This document shows positions 8,315 to 16,903 of a stretch of 64,000 nt of DNA, in pieces (position 1 is the stretch's first letter; every line of letters begins with the position of its first letter). The notes below the pieces were generated by a model, which was given only the letters and a program-made list of their open reading frames with translations, had not been told where the DNA came from and searched no databases. The stretch covers positions 124,001 to 188,000 of the forward strand of contig NZ_JACXAA010000008.1 of NCBI RefSeq assembly GCF_014699035.1, written 5' to 3'. Position numbers and translations under genes: made by a program. This DNA comes from Spirosoma validum (GTDB lineage Bacteria; Bacteroidota; Bacteroidia; Cytophagales; Spirosomataceae).

Positions 8315-8905
8315 ATGGCAGCTTTATTGATCGACGACTTCAATACCGCAATGACCCGAACGACATTGGGAGTTCACACAGAGCAAACGCGGTATCAGTC
8401 TGTGAATCCACAGATGGCAAGAATGATACGTTTCGCCGTTACGGATGACCCGCATAATCAGCAGGGATCGGTGGAGGTACGTAACGGGCTTCTGATTGTC
8501 AGTGCTGGCTACGACAGTATGGACGGATTGACGTTACAGTATGGGGGAGGAATTGATCAACAAAATGGGCAACTCGCACTCAAACCGCTGCATCTTGATT
8601 TTACGAAATTTAAAAACCTGCTTATCTCCTTTAACGGAAGCACGCAAAATCTGAATATCAACGTAGTGATTTTCTCGAACAGCGGCCGAACCAGTTGGTC
8701 TGACAATACAGAATCTGTAGTCTGCAAAACGGAGGGCAATCGAAATCCAAAGCAACTGGTTGTTCCGACAGCTTCATTTGTCGATAATTTGGCTACCCAT
8801 ACTTCCTACAAGGCCAGCGACATTCATGTTATACACATCGGTATCCAGAATCTGGGCTTTATTGGCGGGCACGATTACGCGATTACAAAAATTGAGCTTC
8901 TCTAA
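8315..8905 (+). CDS. Hypothetical protein without signal peptide, jelly-roll-like
   Basis: 196 residues starting MAALLIDDFNTAMTR, with no signal peptide or lipobox, which is unusual inside this secreted-protein array. The sequence is nearly all beta strands with a GLLIVSAGYDSMDGLTL segment and ends in AITKIELL. The opening DDFN and strand order resemble beta-sandwich carbohydrate-binding-like modules (CBM11/CIA30 style), but this is only an impression. A cytoplasmic location or a missing upstream signal segment are both possible; no in-frame ATG with a signal sequence was seen upstream. Confidence 0.65.
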   Translation: MAALLIDDFNTAMTRTTLGVHTEQTRYQSVNPQMARMIRFAVTDDPHNQQGSVEVRNGLLIVSAGYDSMDGLTLQYGGGIDQQNGQLALKPLHLDFTKFKNLLISFNGSTQNLNINVVIFSNSGRTSWSDNTESVVCKTEGNRNPKQLVVPTASFVDNLATHTSYKASDIHVIHIGIQNLGFIGGHDYAITKIELL

Positions 8906-8930
8906 CGGTGTTCTATACTCTTAAGGAACC

Positions 8931-9446
8931 ATGCCCACATCACGTGTCATTACCGCCATGCTGGTTATCGCTATGACTGCCTGCACACCCGATACGCCTG
9001 ATGTATCAACCTCAGCCCCTGTCAATTGTGATGGAGCCGGTGGCGAAGTTATGCACTACGATACAGATGGAGCCGGGGTTTGGTTGCCGGGAGCCTTTAC
9101 CCCAAATTCAGATTCTGTGAATGATACGTATGCGGCTAGAGCCAATTCAATCGAGCAGTTTTTCATCACGATTCGACAAGGCAACCGGGTTGTTTTTCAG
9201 TCGGCTGACTACACGAAGTCGTGGGATGGTAGCATTGCAGGAAAACCAGCTCCTGAAGCGAACTACGCAGTAAGCGTGGAGGGGCGTTTTACGCAGAGTC
9301 GGCCCTTTTCACTGCAAACCCACCTTAATTTGATACGTACCTGCCTAAATAAAGATGGAACGAGCTGTACATCAGGTGATCAGTTTACGGATCGAGGCTT
9401 CATTACAGGTAGCATCAGTGGCGATCCGCTTTTGAATTGTCCATGA
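8931..9446 (+). CDS. Lipoprotein with internal CHU_C/T9SS type B-like domain
   Basis: 171 residues. Lipobox MTAC (Cys18). Residues about 45-125 carry the hallmarks of the gliding-motility C-terminal (CHU_C, T9SS type B sorting) domain: WLPGAFTPNSDSVNDTY, then IEQFFITI, a VVFQS strand, SWDGSIAGKPAP and NYAVSVEGRF. In the family the domain normally closes a long surface protein; here it sits in the middle of a short lipoprotein and is followed by about 45 residues with three cysteines. It might be an anchor or partner rather than a cargo tag. Confidence 0.75.
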   Translation: MPTSRVITAMLVIAMTACTPDTPDVSTSAPVNCDGAGGEVMHYDTDGAGVWLPGAFTPNSDSVNDTYAARANSIEQFFITIRQGNRVVFQSADYTKSWDGSIAGKPAPEANYAVSVEGRFTQSRPFSLQTHLNLIRTCLNKDGTSCTSGDQFTDRGFITGSISGDPLLNCP

Positions 9447-9609
9447 TACGTATCGGTCATCGACTCGGTTGTGTAAGTCGGTAAGAAATGACCGTTCGCT
9501 CAAAAGGCCGCCTGCTTGTGTTTGCTCTAATTGAGTTATGGCGACTAACTGATTGGTGCAAGGATGCACTATCATTTGTCAAATTAATTCACACGAAATC
9601 TGTACTATC

Positions 9610-10179
9610 ATGTTCCAAACCTCCATTCCTCAACTCCTACGCACGCTGCTGCTGGCTTTTAGCATTACGTTGTTTTTTGTAGCCTGTAAATCTGGTGAGT
9701 CCGGTGAATCCGGTGAACCCGGCCCACAGGGTCAAGCCGGTCCGGCAGGCCCAACAGGTGCAACGGGCCCAGCAGGACCACAGGGACCGGCTGGGCAAAA
9801 TGGAAATGCCAATGTGATTCAGATAAGTTACGGCGCAAAAAGCTGGGCCAATACGGTAGACGCGTCGGTTGAGTTAAACCTAACGGGCGTAAACGCTGAT
9901 TTTGTTAGCAAGAGCGCTTATTTTACTTACGTCACTACGGGTACTCTGTGGTATTCTATTCCTGGAGGAGTAAGTTCTTATGGCGAATTCAGAACATACA
10001 TATCGCCGGCTGCTACGTCTACGCTGTTTATTAAACGATTGACCACCGGAACAGTCTTAAGTGCCACGGCTGTTCGGGTAGTACTGATTCCAGCCAATGA
10101 CCTCCGCAATGGCCGGAAGGCCGCCGTCGATTACACCAACTACGAAGAAGTAAAGCAATATTATAACCTGCCCAACTGA
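9610..10179 (+). CDS. Collagen-like lipoprotein, copy 2
   Basis: 189 residues from the ATG at 9610; an earlier in-frame ATG at 9553 would add 19 residues that spoil the signal peptide. Lipobox FVAC (Cys26), about twelve Gly-X-Y triplets (residues 29-64), a beta-rich domain starting ANVIQISY and a tail GRKAAVDYTNYEEVKQYYN matching the paralogue at 4822-5400. The Gly-X-Y block is more Pro-rich than in copy 1. Presumed trimeric surface lipoprotein. A strong palindromic terminator follows. Confidence 0.82.
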   Translation: MFQTSIPQLLRTLLLAFSITLFFVACKSGESGESGEPGPQGQAGPAGPTGATGPAGPQGPAGQNGNANVIQISYGAKSWANTVDASVELNLTGVNADFVSKSAYFTYVTTGTLWYSIPGGVSSYGEFRTYISPAATSTLFIKRLTTGTVLSATAVRVVLIPANDLRNGRKAAVDYTNYEEVKQYYNLPN

Positions 10180-10213
10180 CGTAGTAATCGCTTTACACTT
10201 GATTTCTCCATTG

Positions 10214-10239
10214 AGCCGTTGTCTGATCAGACAACGGCT
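10214..10239 (+). terminator. Perfect 26-bp palindrome, intrinsic terminator
   Basis: Two 13-base arms (AGCCGTTGTCTGA and its complement) meet without spacer and are followed by TTCTTCG. It lies 34 bases after the second collagen-like lipoprotein and likely ends that transcript. Confidence 0.7.
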
Positions 10240-10369
10240 TTCTTCGTAAGGTTTGGTTTTCACTTACCTATTGCTGAAAACGGGAATTGAAACAACGGTC
10301 AACGTAGCATCGTGTTACTTTCCACATTGGTTTTTTCGACTAACTCAGTACTACGTCCTTCCTCAAACC

Positions 10370-10969
10370 ATGAAATTATCTCACTTTGCCTATAACAAAC
10401 TGCTGGCTGTAGGTAGCTTCTTTGCCTGGTTTACGTTGCTCACGGTTGGCATCACAATCAACTCAGGAATCTATCTGGGCAGAATGACCAGAGACTGTGG
10501 ATCACTGCAGGATTTTCTGATTGTCATGCTTGCTTACACGCCTACCAACGTAGCCCTCCTGGTCGTACTGGCTGGCTTGTCGGGTGGACTGACCAGCAAC
10601 CTGGCCGCTGATAACTATTTTCGGTATATCGACCGCACAAAACTAGACCCTACCTCGCCCGATTTTCAGCGCTTACTTTACATGACCGAAAGCCCGATTG
10701 TGTCGGCACTGAGGGGATTTCTGGTGTATATGATTTTTATTGTTGGCGCTAATTTGTCGATTACTTCAGAGGGCGATACGGTAACCACTATTTTTAATAT
10801 GGCACAGAAAATAGATGATAGGGCAGCCCCCGCTTTGTATTATCGGTTTTCGCTAACCATATCACTATTGGCGTTCCTGGTCGGTTTCGACCCGTCGAGA
10901 CTCGGCAACTGGATTAACTCGGTGCCTGTTGTTGGTAGTAAACCGGGCGCGAGTATGCCAAAGTCTTAA
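10370..10969 (+). CDS. Integral membrane protein of unknown function
   Basis: 199 residues from the ATG at 10370 (MKLSHFAYNKLL); an upstream in-frame ATG at 10253 falls close to the terminator and would add an unlikely N-terminus. About four membrane helices: residues 12-32, 48-70, 115-135 and 162-180, with a polar loop (YIDRTKLDPTSPDFQ) between the second and third. No family recognised. It is separated from the lipoprotein array by a terminator, so it is probably transcribed alone. Confidence 0.65.
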   Translation: MKLSHFAYNKLLAVGSFFAWFTLLTVGITINSGIYLGRMTRDCGSLQDFLIVMLAYTPTNVALLVVLAGLSGGLTSNLAADNYFRYIDRTKLDPTSPDFQRLLYMTESPIVSALRGFLVYMIFIVGANLSITSEGDTVTTIFNMAQKIDDRAAPALYYRFSLTISLLAFLVGFDPSRLGNWINSVPVVGSKPGASMPKS

Positions 10970-11057
10970 TGCCTGCTGCGCTGATTCTTTGTCTGCTAGG
11001 TAATTGACATGAGCAGTTTTTGTGTAGTTTGAGGAGCTAATCAACCTCAATACGACC

Positions 11058-12773
11058 ATGAATCGGCTTCTACTCACTGTATTCGTTTGGATTTCGGCAT
11101 TAACAACCTACGCCCAGCCCATATTCTCTGTTACGTTCCCATCTACGCAGTCAGCAAAACCGCTCGACGGACGTGTCTTGCTCATTCTGGCAAAGACGAA
11201 TAAAGTTGAGCCACGTCAGCAGGTGAGCGATGCAGTAGAAACCGCTCAATTGTTTGGAATCGACGTTGATGGACTCAAACCAGGGCAGTCAGCTACGGTC
11301 GATGCCCGTGCGTTCGGTTATCCCAAGCGTAGTTTAAAAGACCTTGCACCCGGCGACTACTACGTTCAGGCCGTTCTGCATAAATACGAAACCTTTAAAC
11401 GCAGCGACGGCCATACGGTGAAGCTACCGATGGATCGGGGAGAGGGACAGAAATGGCAGACTGCGCCGGGTAATTTGTTGAGTAAACCGCAGAAAATCAC
11501 GCTACGTAGTGGTGCAAAGCAAACGTTTGCCGTTGTGATGGATCAGGTGAACCCACCGATTCCAGAGCCGAAAGACACGAAGTTTATCAAGCATATCAAA
11601 ATTCAGAGCGAACGACTGACCAAATTCTGGGGACGGCCCATGTACCTCGGTGCCCACGTATTGATTCCCGCCGGATTTGATGAACACCCCGAAGCCCGTT
11701 ACCCGCTATGCATTTATCATGGACACTTTCCCGACGATTTCGCTGGTTTCAGAGAAACACCTCCACCCGCCAACATGGATACGACCGATTACATTGAGCG
11801 GTTTCATATTCATGGGTATAAGAAAATCGTAGCCCAGGAAGCCTATGATTTCTACAAAAAATGGACAAGCAAAGATTTTCCCCGAATGCTGATCATCGAG
11901 ATTCAGCATGCAAATCCGTATTACGATGATTCCTATGCGGTCAATTCTGAAAATCTGGGTCCCTACGGCGATGCCATTATGTACGAACTCCTGCCCGAAA
12001 TTGAAAAGCGATTCCGCGGAATTGGGCAGGGTTGGGCGCGTTTTGCGTATGGTGGCTCAACAGGCGGTTGGGAGTCACTGGCTGTGCAGGTTTTTTATCC
12101 CGACGAGTTCAATGGTTGTTTTGCGGCATGTCCTGATCCCATTACGTTTGACGCCTACACCAATTTCAACCTGTACAAAGACAAAAATGCGTACTATGCC
12201 GAAGGACCGTTTCGCCGAACGCCCCGACCCGGCCAACGGAATTATCTCGGGCAGGTGAAATGCACGACCGAAGAATCGAACCATCGCGAATTGGCTTTAG
12301 GAACACACTCGCGCTCCGGCGATCAGTTCGATATTTGGGAAGCCGTGTATTCACCTGTCGGTAAAGATGGCTATCCAAAACGAATCTGGAATAAGCTTAC
12401 CGGTGAGATTGACAGCACGGTTGCTACGTACTGGCGGGAACACTACGATCTGATGCACATTCTCCGGCGCGACTGGAAAACCCTCGGACCGAAGGTGACC
12501 GGCAAAATCCATATCTACTGTGGCGATATGGATAACTACTACCTCAACAATGCGGTCTATCTGATGGAAGATTTTCTGAAGAGTGTAAAGAATCCATCGG
12601 CTGGTAGCGAAGTGGCTTACGGTGACCGTGCCGAACATTGCTGGAACGGTGACCCAACGCAACCGAACTACATCAGCCGCCTGCGATACAACACGATGTA
12701 CGTCGATAAAATCCTGAAACGTATTGAAGCGAATCATCCGCCGGGCGCTGATCTGAAAAGCTGGCGATATTGA
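11058..12773 (+). CDS. Secreted alpha/beta-hydrolase, esterase-like
   Basis: 571 residues with a signal peptide ending TTYAQ (about residue 19). An N-terminal beta domain (20-170) is followed by an alpha/beta-hydrolase core. The nucleophile elbow is GGSTGG with Ser334, and a late His527 in RAEHCWNGD fits the catalytic His. The layout resembles large periplasmic esterases of the D-family (Fes/EstA-like, PF00756) found in Bacteroidota. Substrate unknown; candidates are acetylated or feruloylated polysaccharides or peptides. Transcribed alone and ended by a hairpin shared with the convergent LysE gene. Confidence 0.75.
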   Translation: MNRLLLTVFVWISALTTYAQPIFSVTFPSTQSAKPLDGRVLLILAKTNKVEPRQQVSDAVETAQLFGIDVDGLKPGQSATVDARAFGYPKRSLKDLAPGDYYVQAVLHKYETFKRSDGHTVKLPMDRGEGQKWQTAPGNLLSKPQKITLRSGAKQTFAVVMDQVNPPIPEPKDTKFIKHIKIQSERLTKFWGRPMYLGAHVLIPAGFDEHPEARYPLCIYHGHFPDDFAGFRETPPPANMDTTDYIERFHIHGYKKIVAQEAYDFYKKWTSKDFPRMLIIEIQHANPYYDDSYAVNSENLGPYGDAIMYELLPEIEKRFRGIGQGWARFAYGGSTGGWESLAVQVFYPDEFNGCFAACPDPITFDAYTNFNLYKDKNAYYAEGPFRRTPRPGQRNYLGQVKCTTEESNHRELALGTHSRSGDQFDIWEAVYSPVGKDGYPKRIWNKLTGEIDSTVATYWREHYDLMHILRRDWKTLGPKVTGKIHIYCGDMDNYYLNNAVYLMEDFLKSVKNPSAGSEVAYGDRAEHCWNGDPTQPNYISRLRYNTMYVDKILKRIEANHPPGADLKSWRY

Positions 12774-12787
12774 TTGGATGAATACGT

Positions 12788-12824
12788 AATTATTGTGACG
12801 CGGCCCGGCTGCGTTACAATAATT
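12788..12824. terminator. Bidirectional terminator hairpin
   Basis: Arms at 12788-12801 and 12811-12824 (14 pairs including one G-T wobble) around a 9-base loop; A/T-rich flanks on both sides. It lies between the convergent esterase and LysE genes. Confidence 0.65.
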
Positions 12825-12826
12825 TA

Positions 12827-13462
12827 TTATTTTGAACCCGTCAAAGCCACCTTCACGCCGAGTCCGATCAGAACGAAGCCGCAGGCTTTATTGATGGAAG
12901 AAGAAAGTTTGACACTACGTTTCAGTTTCGCCGAAATAGCCGACGCAAAACTGACCAGAATCAGACACCAGATACTTCCGGTAATGGTGAACGTAACGCC
13001 AAGTGTGAGAAATGACAAAAACGTATTGGTTGATGCCGGATTAATAAACTGCGGCAGAAAGGCCAGGAAAAACAAGGCCATTTTTGGATTCAGTATGTTC
13101 GTGATGACGCCATCCAGGTACACTTTTGACAAGCTGAGCGACTTTCGTTGAGTCGGATCGTCCGTTGCAAATGAGCGCCTGTTTCGCAACATTCTATAAC
13201 CGATGTACAGTAAATAAGCTGCCCCTGCGTAGCGGATAATAGCAAAAAGCAGGTCTGATTTTGCTACAATAATGGAAAGACCGAGGGCGGCCATCGTCGT
13301 ATGAATCAGAATACCTGTAGCGATCCCAAGTACCGACATGATGCCCGCTGTTTTACCCTGACTGATACTCCGGCTCAAAACGAAAATGGTATCGTTTCCA
13401 GGTGTTACGTTCAGCAAAATGGCTGATAAGACGTAGGTTTCAAAGTTGATAATGCCGGTCAT
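12827..13462 (-). CDS. LysE/RhtB-family amino-acid exporter
   Basis: 211 residues from the ATG at 13462. LysE-type transporters export amino acids and related metabolites through the inner membrane. The family signature appears near the start (LLNVTPGNDTIFVLSRSISQG, here given in part: NVTPGNDT), followed by about six hydrophobic helices, including GIATGILIHTTMAALGLS and YAGAAYLLYIGYRML. Length is normal for the family. An alternative ATG 11 codons upstream would add a polar N-terminus. Exported substrate cannot be told from sequence. Confidence 0.88.
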   Translation of the reverse strand: MTGIINFETYVLSAILLNVTPGNDTIFVLSRSISQGKTAGIMSVLGIATGILIHTTMAALGLSIIVAKSDLLFAIIRYAGAAYLLYIGYRMLRNRRSFATDDPTQRKSLSLSKVYLDGVITNILNPKMALFFLAFLPQFINPASTNTFLSFLTLGVTFTITGSIWCLILVSFASAISAKLKRSVKLSSSINKACGFVLIGLGVKVALTGSK

Positions 13463-13635
13463 TGAGATTGGGCGATTTCTCAGGTTGGTAGTCAAATATA
13501 AGCTGACTTTGAGCGATTAGCGTGGGTAATAACCCTATTCCGGTTAAATTGAAGGGTGTACACGATTATTTGGCAGTATTTTATTGAAATAAGGTCTTTT
13601 TGGTAACAAGCCCTCCAAATTGTAGTTGATGCAGT

Positions 13636-14844
13636 ATGCAAGCCACAACCCTAACTTCGCCCCGAACGAAGGTAGATTCGTTCGAATCGCCTGACTTTTA
13701 CTGCATTGACGATCTGTTGACGTCCGAACACAAGCTGGTTCGGTCGGCTGTGCGCAACTTTGTAAAACGTGAGATTACGCCCATTGTGGAAGACTGCGCC
13801 CAGCGCGGGGAATTTCCCATGCATCTTGTTCAGAAATTCGGGCAGATCGGGGTATTTGGGGCAACGATTCCGCCTGAATACGGTGGGGGAGGCCTTGACC
13901 AGATTTCCTATGGGTTGATGACGCAAGAAATCGAGCGGGGTGACTCGGGGATGCGTTCATGCGTATCCGTTCAGAGCTCGCTGGTGATGTACCCGATCTT
14001 TACATTTGGTACGGATAAGCAGCGAAAAAAATACCTGCCACGGCTGGCGAAAGGTGAACTGATCGGGTGCTTCGGATTAACGGAAGCTAACCACGGATCG
14101 GACCCAGGTAGCATGGAAACCAACTTTATCGAACGTAGCGATTACTACCTGCTGAACGGGTCGAAGCTCTGGATCACCAACGCACCCATTGCCGATATTG
14201 CCATTGTCTGGGCCAGAAACGATCAGGGAAAAATTCGAGGACTGATTGTTGAACGGGGCATGGACGGTTTCACAACGAATGAAATAAAAAACAAATGGTC
14301 ACTGCGGGCCAGTAGCACGGGCGAACTGATTTTTCAGGATGTACAAGTACCGAAAGAAAACCTGCTTCCCGAAGCGTATGGACTAAAAAGCGCATTGAAA
14401 TGTCTGGAACAGGCTCGCTATGGGATTTGTTGGGGTGCTCTGGGCGCGGCTATGGAATGCTACGAAGTGGCCCGGCGGTACGCGCTCGAACGGATTCAAT
14501 TCAACAAACCGATTGCGAGCTTCCAGCTGATTCAGAAAAAACTGGCCGAAATGCTTACGGGTATTACGCAGGCGCAACTACTTTGCTGGCGACTCGGGAT
14601 GCTCAAAAATGAAGACAAAGCGACCGTCGCACAGATTTCGCTGGCCAAACGTAACAATGTTGAGATGGCGCAGCGAGTTGCCTCGGATGCCCGTCAGATT
14701 CTTGGCGCTATGGGCATTTCTGGCGAATACCCGATCATGCGGCATCTCATGAACCTGGAATCGGTCAGTACGTACGAAGGTACACACGACATTCAACTCC
14801 TGATTCTGGGTGCTGAAATCACAGGCATTCCGGCGTTTAAATGA
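13636..14844 (+). CDS. Acyl-CoA dehydrogenase, glutaryl-CoA dehydrogenase-like
   Basis: 402 residues, usual length. Flavin enzyme that oxidises an acyl-CoA; the closest-looking subfamily is glutaryl-CoA dehydrogenase, which also decarboxylates to crotonyl-CoA in lysine and tryptophan breakdown. Visible motifs: FGLTEANHGSDPGSME in the FAD/substrate region, RYGICWGALGAAMECYEVARRYA, and NLESVSTYEGTHDI with the catalytic base at Glu381. The subfamily call rests on these motifs and is fairly strong. The stop codon lies inside the left arm of the long inverted repeat at 14840-14930. Confidence 0.88.
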   Translation: MQATTLTSPRTKVDSFESPDFYCIDDLLTSEHKLVRSAVRNFVKREITPIVEDCAQRGEFPMHLVQKFGQIGVFGATIPPEYGGGGLDQISYGLMTQEIERGDSGMRSCVSVQSSLVMYPIFTFGTDKQRKKYLPRLAKGELIGCFGLTEANHGSDPGSMETNFIERSDYYLLNGSKLWITNAPIADIAIVWARNDQGKIRGLIVERGMDGFTTNEIKNKWSLRASSTGELIFQDVQVPKENLLPEAYGLKSALKCLEQARYGICWGALGAAMECYEVARRYALERIQFNKPIASFQLIQKKLAEMLTGITQAQLLCWRLGMLKNEDKATVAQISLAKRNNVEMAQRVASDARQILGAMGISGEYPIMRHLMNLESVSTYEGTHDIQLLILGAEITGIPAFK

Positions 14845-14930
14845 TTGAATGATCGAGTTGTTGAATGAGTGAATTCGCTACACATTCTAGTTTTTATTCA
14901 CTCATTCAACAACTCGATCATTCAATCATT
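14840..14930. repeat. Perfect 35-bp inverted repeat between convergent genes
   Basis: Arms at 14840-14874 and 14896-14930 are perfectly complementary, with a 21-base spacer. Each arm is built from repeated AATGA/TTGA words. The element carries the stop codons of both convergent genes (TGA at 14842-14844 and at 14922-14924), so it also terminates translation on both sides. Related but degenerate elements lie at 24557-24635 and 34738-34859. It can act as a two-way terminator, but its length and dispersal suggest a repetitive element. Confidence 0.85.
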
Positions 14931-15299
14931 GGATTTATACGTAACAAAATCGATGCCAATGCCGTTGGGATCGAGAATCGCGAAATGACGGTCGCCCCAG
15001 GGTTCATCCCGTAGATTGATGGCAATGGGGACGTCTAGTTGTTGTAGACGATCATGTTCTTCGTCAACATTTGGTAATTCGATTGTCAGGAAAAGGCCTT
15101 TTCCATCAAATTCAGGCTGGAAAAGCGGCTGCTGCGACGGGTGATTGGGTAACAAAAAAGCCAATTCTGCCTGCTGATTGGGCGTGTGCAGCAGGAGATA
15201 AAAATCGTTTTCGAACGTAACGCCGAAATTCAATACGTTGCAGTAAAAGGCTTTCGTTTCAGCCAGTTTAGTCGTGATAATTCCTGCGTTTAGTTTCAT
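14922..15299 (-). CDS. VOC-family protein (glyoxalase/dioxygenase fold)
   Basis: 125 residues from the ATG at 15299. It has the beta-alpha-beta-beta-beta pattern of the vicinal-oxygen-chelate superfamily: ITTKLAETKAFYCNVLNFGVTF at the start (in short TTKLAETKAFY) and FAILDPNGIGIDFV at the end. Enzymes of this fold bind a metal; the second-half Glu is replaced by Asp in IDFV, so metal binding is uncertain. The last codons lie in the right arm of the inverted repeat. The upstream SRPBCC gene is 34 bases away in the same direction, so a two-gene transcript is likely. Confidence 0.8.
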   Translation of the reverse strand: MKLNAGIITTKLAETKAFYCNVLNFGVTFENDFYLLLHTPNQQAELAFLLPNHPSQQPLFQPEFDGKGLFLTIELPNVDEEHDRLQQLDVPIAINLRDEPWGDRHFAILDPNGIGIDFVTYKSND

Positions 15300-15333
15300 A
15301 TCCGTAAAGGTTTGTTGAGGTAAATGAAAATCT

Positions 15334-15765
15334 TTAGCGTTCAGCAATTTCCTTTATCTGCTCCAGGAGCGTACCGGTAGTGTTTCTGGAATGATTATAT
15401 CCTTCTTCTGTCGCAAAACCTTCCTGCGTCCAGGTGAACGTAGTGCGGTTGTCGTCCTGTCTGACTAAGGTATACGTGATAATCGAGTAGTTTTCGGGTT
15501 TGTCTTCAGCCCCCGAGAAGCCACTCCAGTAACTATAGCTTAGGCGTTCTTCTGGTACACTTTCCAGAATAATGCCTTTATCCCGATACGATTGATCCTG
15601 GTATTCTCCCTGAAAGATGATCTCACTGCCAACGAGCCAGTCTGTCACAGTTTCGGTTCCGTACAGATACTCCTTAATCAATTCGGGGTCAGTCATGACA
15701 GTCCAGACTTTTGATGGACTGGCATTGATGTCGATGGATTGAGAAACAATCAGGTCACGTCGCAT
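15334..15765 (-). CDS. SRPBCC (AHSA1-like) domain protein
   Basis: 143 residues forming a single START/Bet v1-like helix-grip domain: INASPSKVWTVMTDPELIKEY is the typical opening (PSKVWTVMTDPELIKEY), and LEQIKEIAER the closing helix. Proteins of this family bind hydrophobic ligands or the chaperone Hsp90; small bacterial members have no settled role. Often paired with a regulator of the ArsR or WYL type; here the WYL regulator lies 72 bases upstream in the same direction, suggesting a link. Confidence 0.85.
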   Translation of the reverse strand: MRRDLIVSQSIDINASPSKVWTVMTDPELIKEYLYGTETVTDWLVGSEIIFQGEYQDQSYRDKGIILESVPEERLSYSYWSGFSGAEDKPENYSIITYTLVRQDDNRTTFTWTQEGFATEEGYNHSRNTTGTLLEQIKEIAER

Positions 15766-15837
15766 ACATGTTGGGTTAGTTGCGTTGCAAAGATTGTCTG
15801 GTTTACTGACAACGGTATGTCAGTAGGTAAATGACCA

Positions 15838-16803
15838 CTACGTCTCGTTAACCATTGGATGAACGGCATAATGCGACTGGATTTCGTCGACCAGGGCATG
15901 CATCATCGTATGAAGTTGAGCGGGCTGTTCGATTGTGACCGCATTGCCATACATCAGCAGCCAGCGGGCTAAGCCTTCCAGATAAGGCGTCTGAAAACGC
16001 ATACGTACCTGTTCGCCAAGATCATGTTCCTCCTGAAAACCATAGGCATATCGCTGTTCATGCATAAATCGGGTGACAGATTTTGGAAACAAAATGATGG
16101 CTTCAACCATTGGCATGTCGACGCCCATACGGTCAAGATATTCCTGCAGGGACAGCCGCTCCCGACGGGCAAAGCGCTCACCCGTATCGGTAAGGTGCCG
16201 AATACGATCGACCCGAAAGTCGCGGTAGTCCTGACGGGTATGACAGAAAGCAATCAGATGCCAGGCCATGCGATAATGATATAACCCAACAGGCTCTACC
16301 TCGCGTTGCGTTTCGGCATCGTTATACTGCGAATGATACTGAAGCTGGAGTACGTGGTTCTGGGCGATAGCGCGCTGAATGTGGGTCAATAGCTCCCCAG
16401 AATAAGGCTGCCGCCAGGTAGATTTCGCTACGTTGATGTGTGCATCGAGATCATCCAGGTGCTCCTGATCCGATCGCTTCATGACGGCTTTTATTTTGAA
16501 CAAGGCCGACTCAAATTCAGTACGCACGGACTCATCGGCCCATTGTTCGATAAGTTTGCCACCCATCAGAAGTGCGCTGGCTTCGGCGCTGGTGAACATA
16601 ACAGGCGGCAAATGATAATCCGTCAGAAAATAACCGATGCCGGCTTCGGCACCAATCGGTACGCCTGCTTCTTCCAGGGATCGGACATCACGATAAACGG
16701 TCCGCAGACTGATGCCGAAGCGATCAGCTAACTCCTGAGCCCGAACAACGCGTTTTGTTTGCAGATGAATCAGGATGGCAGTAAGGCGATCAAGACGATT
16801 CAT
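15838..16803 (-). CDS. WYL-domain transcriptional regulator
   Basis: 321 residues from the ATG at 16803. An N-terminal winged helix (residues 3-55; ELADRFGISLRTVYRDV) of the HTH_11/DeoR type is followed by a WYL domain (about 135-215; VEPVGLYHYRMAWHLIAFCHTRQDYRDFRVDRI) and a C-terminal WCX-like extension. WYL regulators sense small ligands or nucleic acids and often control nearby genes. Likely targets are the SRPBCC and VOC genes downstream; this is inference from position. Confidence 0.88.
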   Translation of the reverse strand: MNRLDRLTAILIHLQTKRVVRAQELADRFGISLRTVYRDVRSLEEAGVPIGAEAGIGYFLTDYHLPPVMFTSAEASALLMGGKLIEQWADESVRTEFESALFKIKAVMKRSDQEHLDDLDAHINVAKSTWRQPYSGELLTHIQRAIAQNHVLQLQYHSQYNDAETQREVEPVGLYHYRMAWHLIAFCHTRQDYRDFRVDRIRHLTDTGERFARRERLSLQEYLDRMGVDMPMVEAIILFPKSVTRFMHEQRYAYGFQEEHDLGEQVRMRFQTPYLEGLARWLLMYGNAVTIEQPAQLHTMMHALVDEIQSHYAVHPMVNET

Positions 16804-16903
16804 AGGATGGGGTAGGTGTAAAGTCAGTTGCAAATTAAGAGGGTTCGGCTGAACAAGTTGCTGCTTTTTTTCGTACCATCTTTAACGCTATACTAACGAA
16901 ATT

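Noticed and set aside
9488..9682. Plus-strand reading frame of 64 codons before the second collagen-like gene
   Set aside because: It overlaps the signal peptide of the real gene in another frame and has no recognisable domain.
12774..13151. Plus-strand reading frame of 125 codons after the esterase gene
   Set aside because: It lies opposite the LysE exporter, whose family motifs are clear, and shows no feature of its own.
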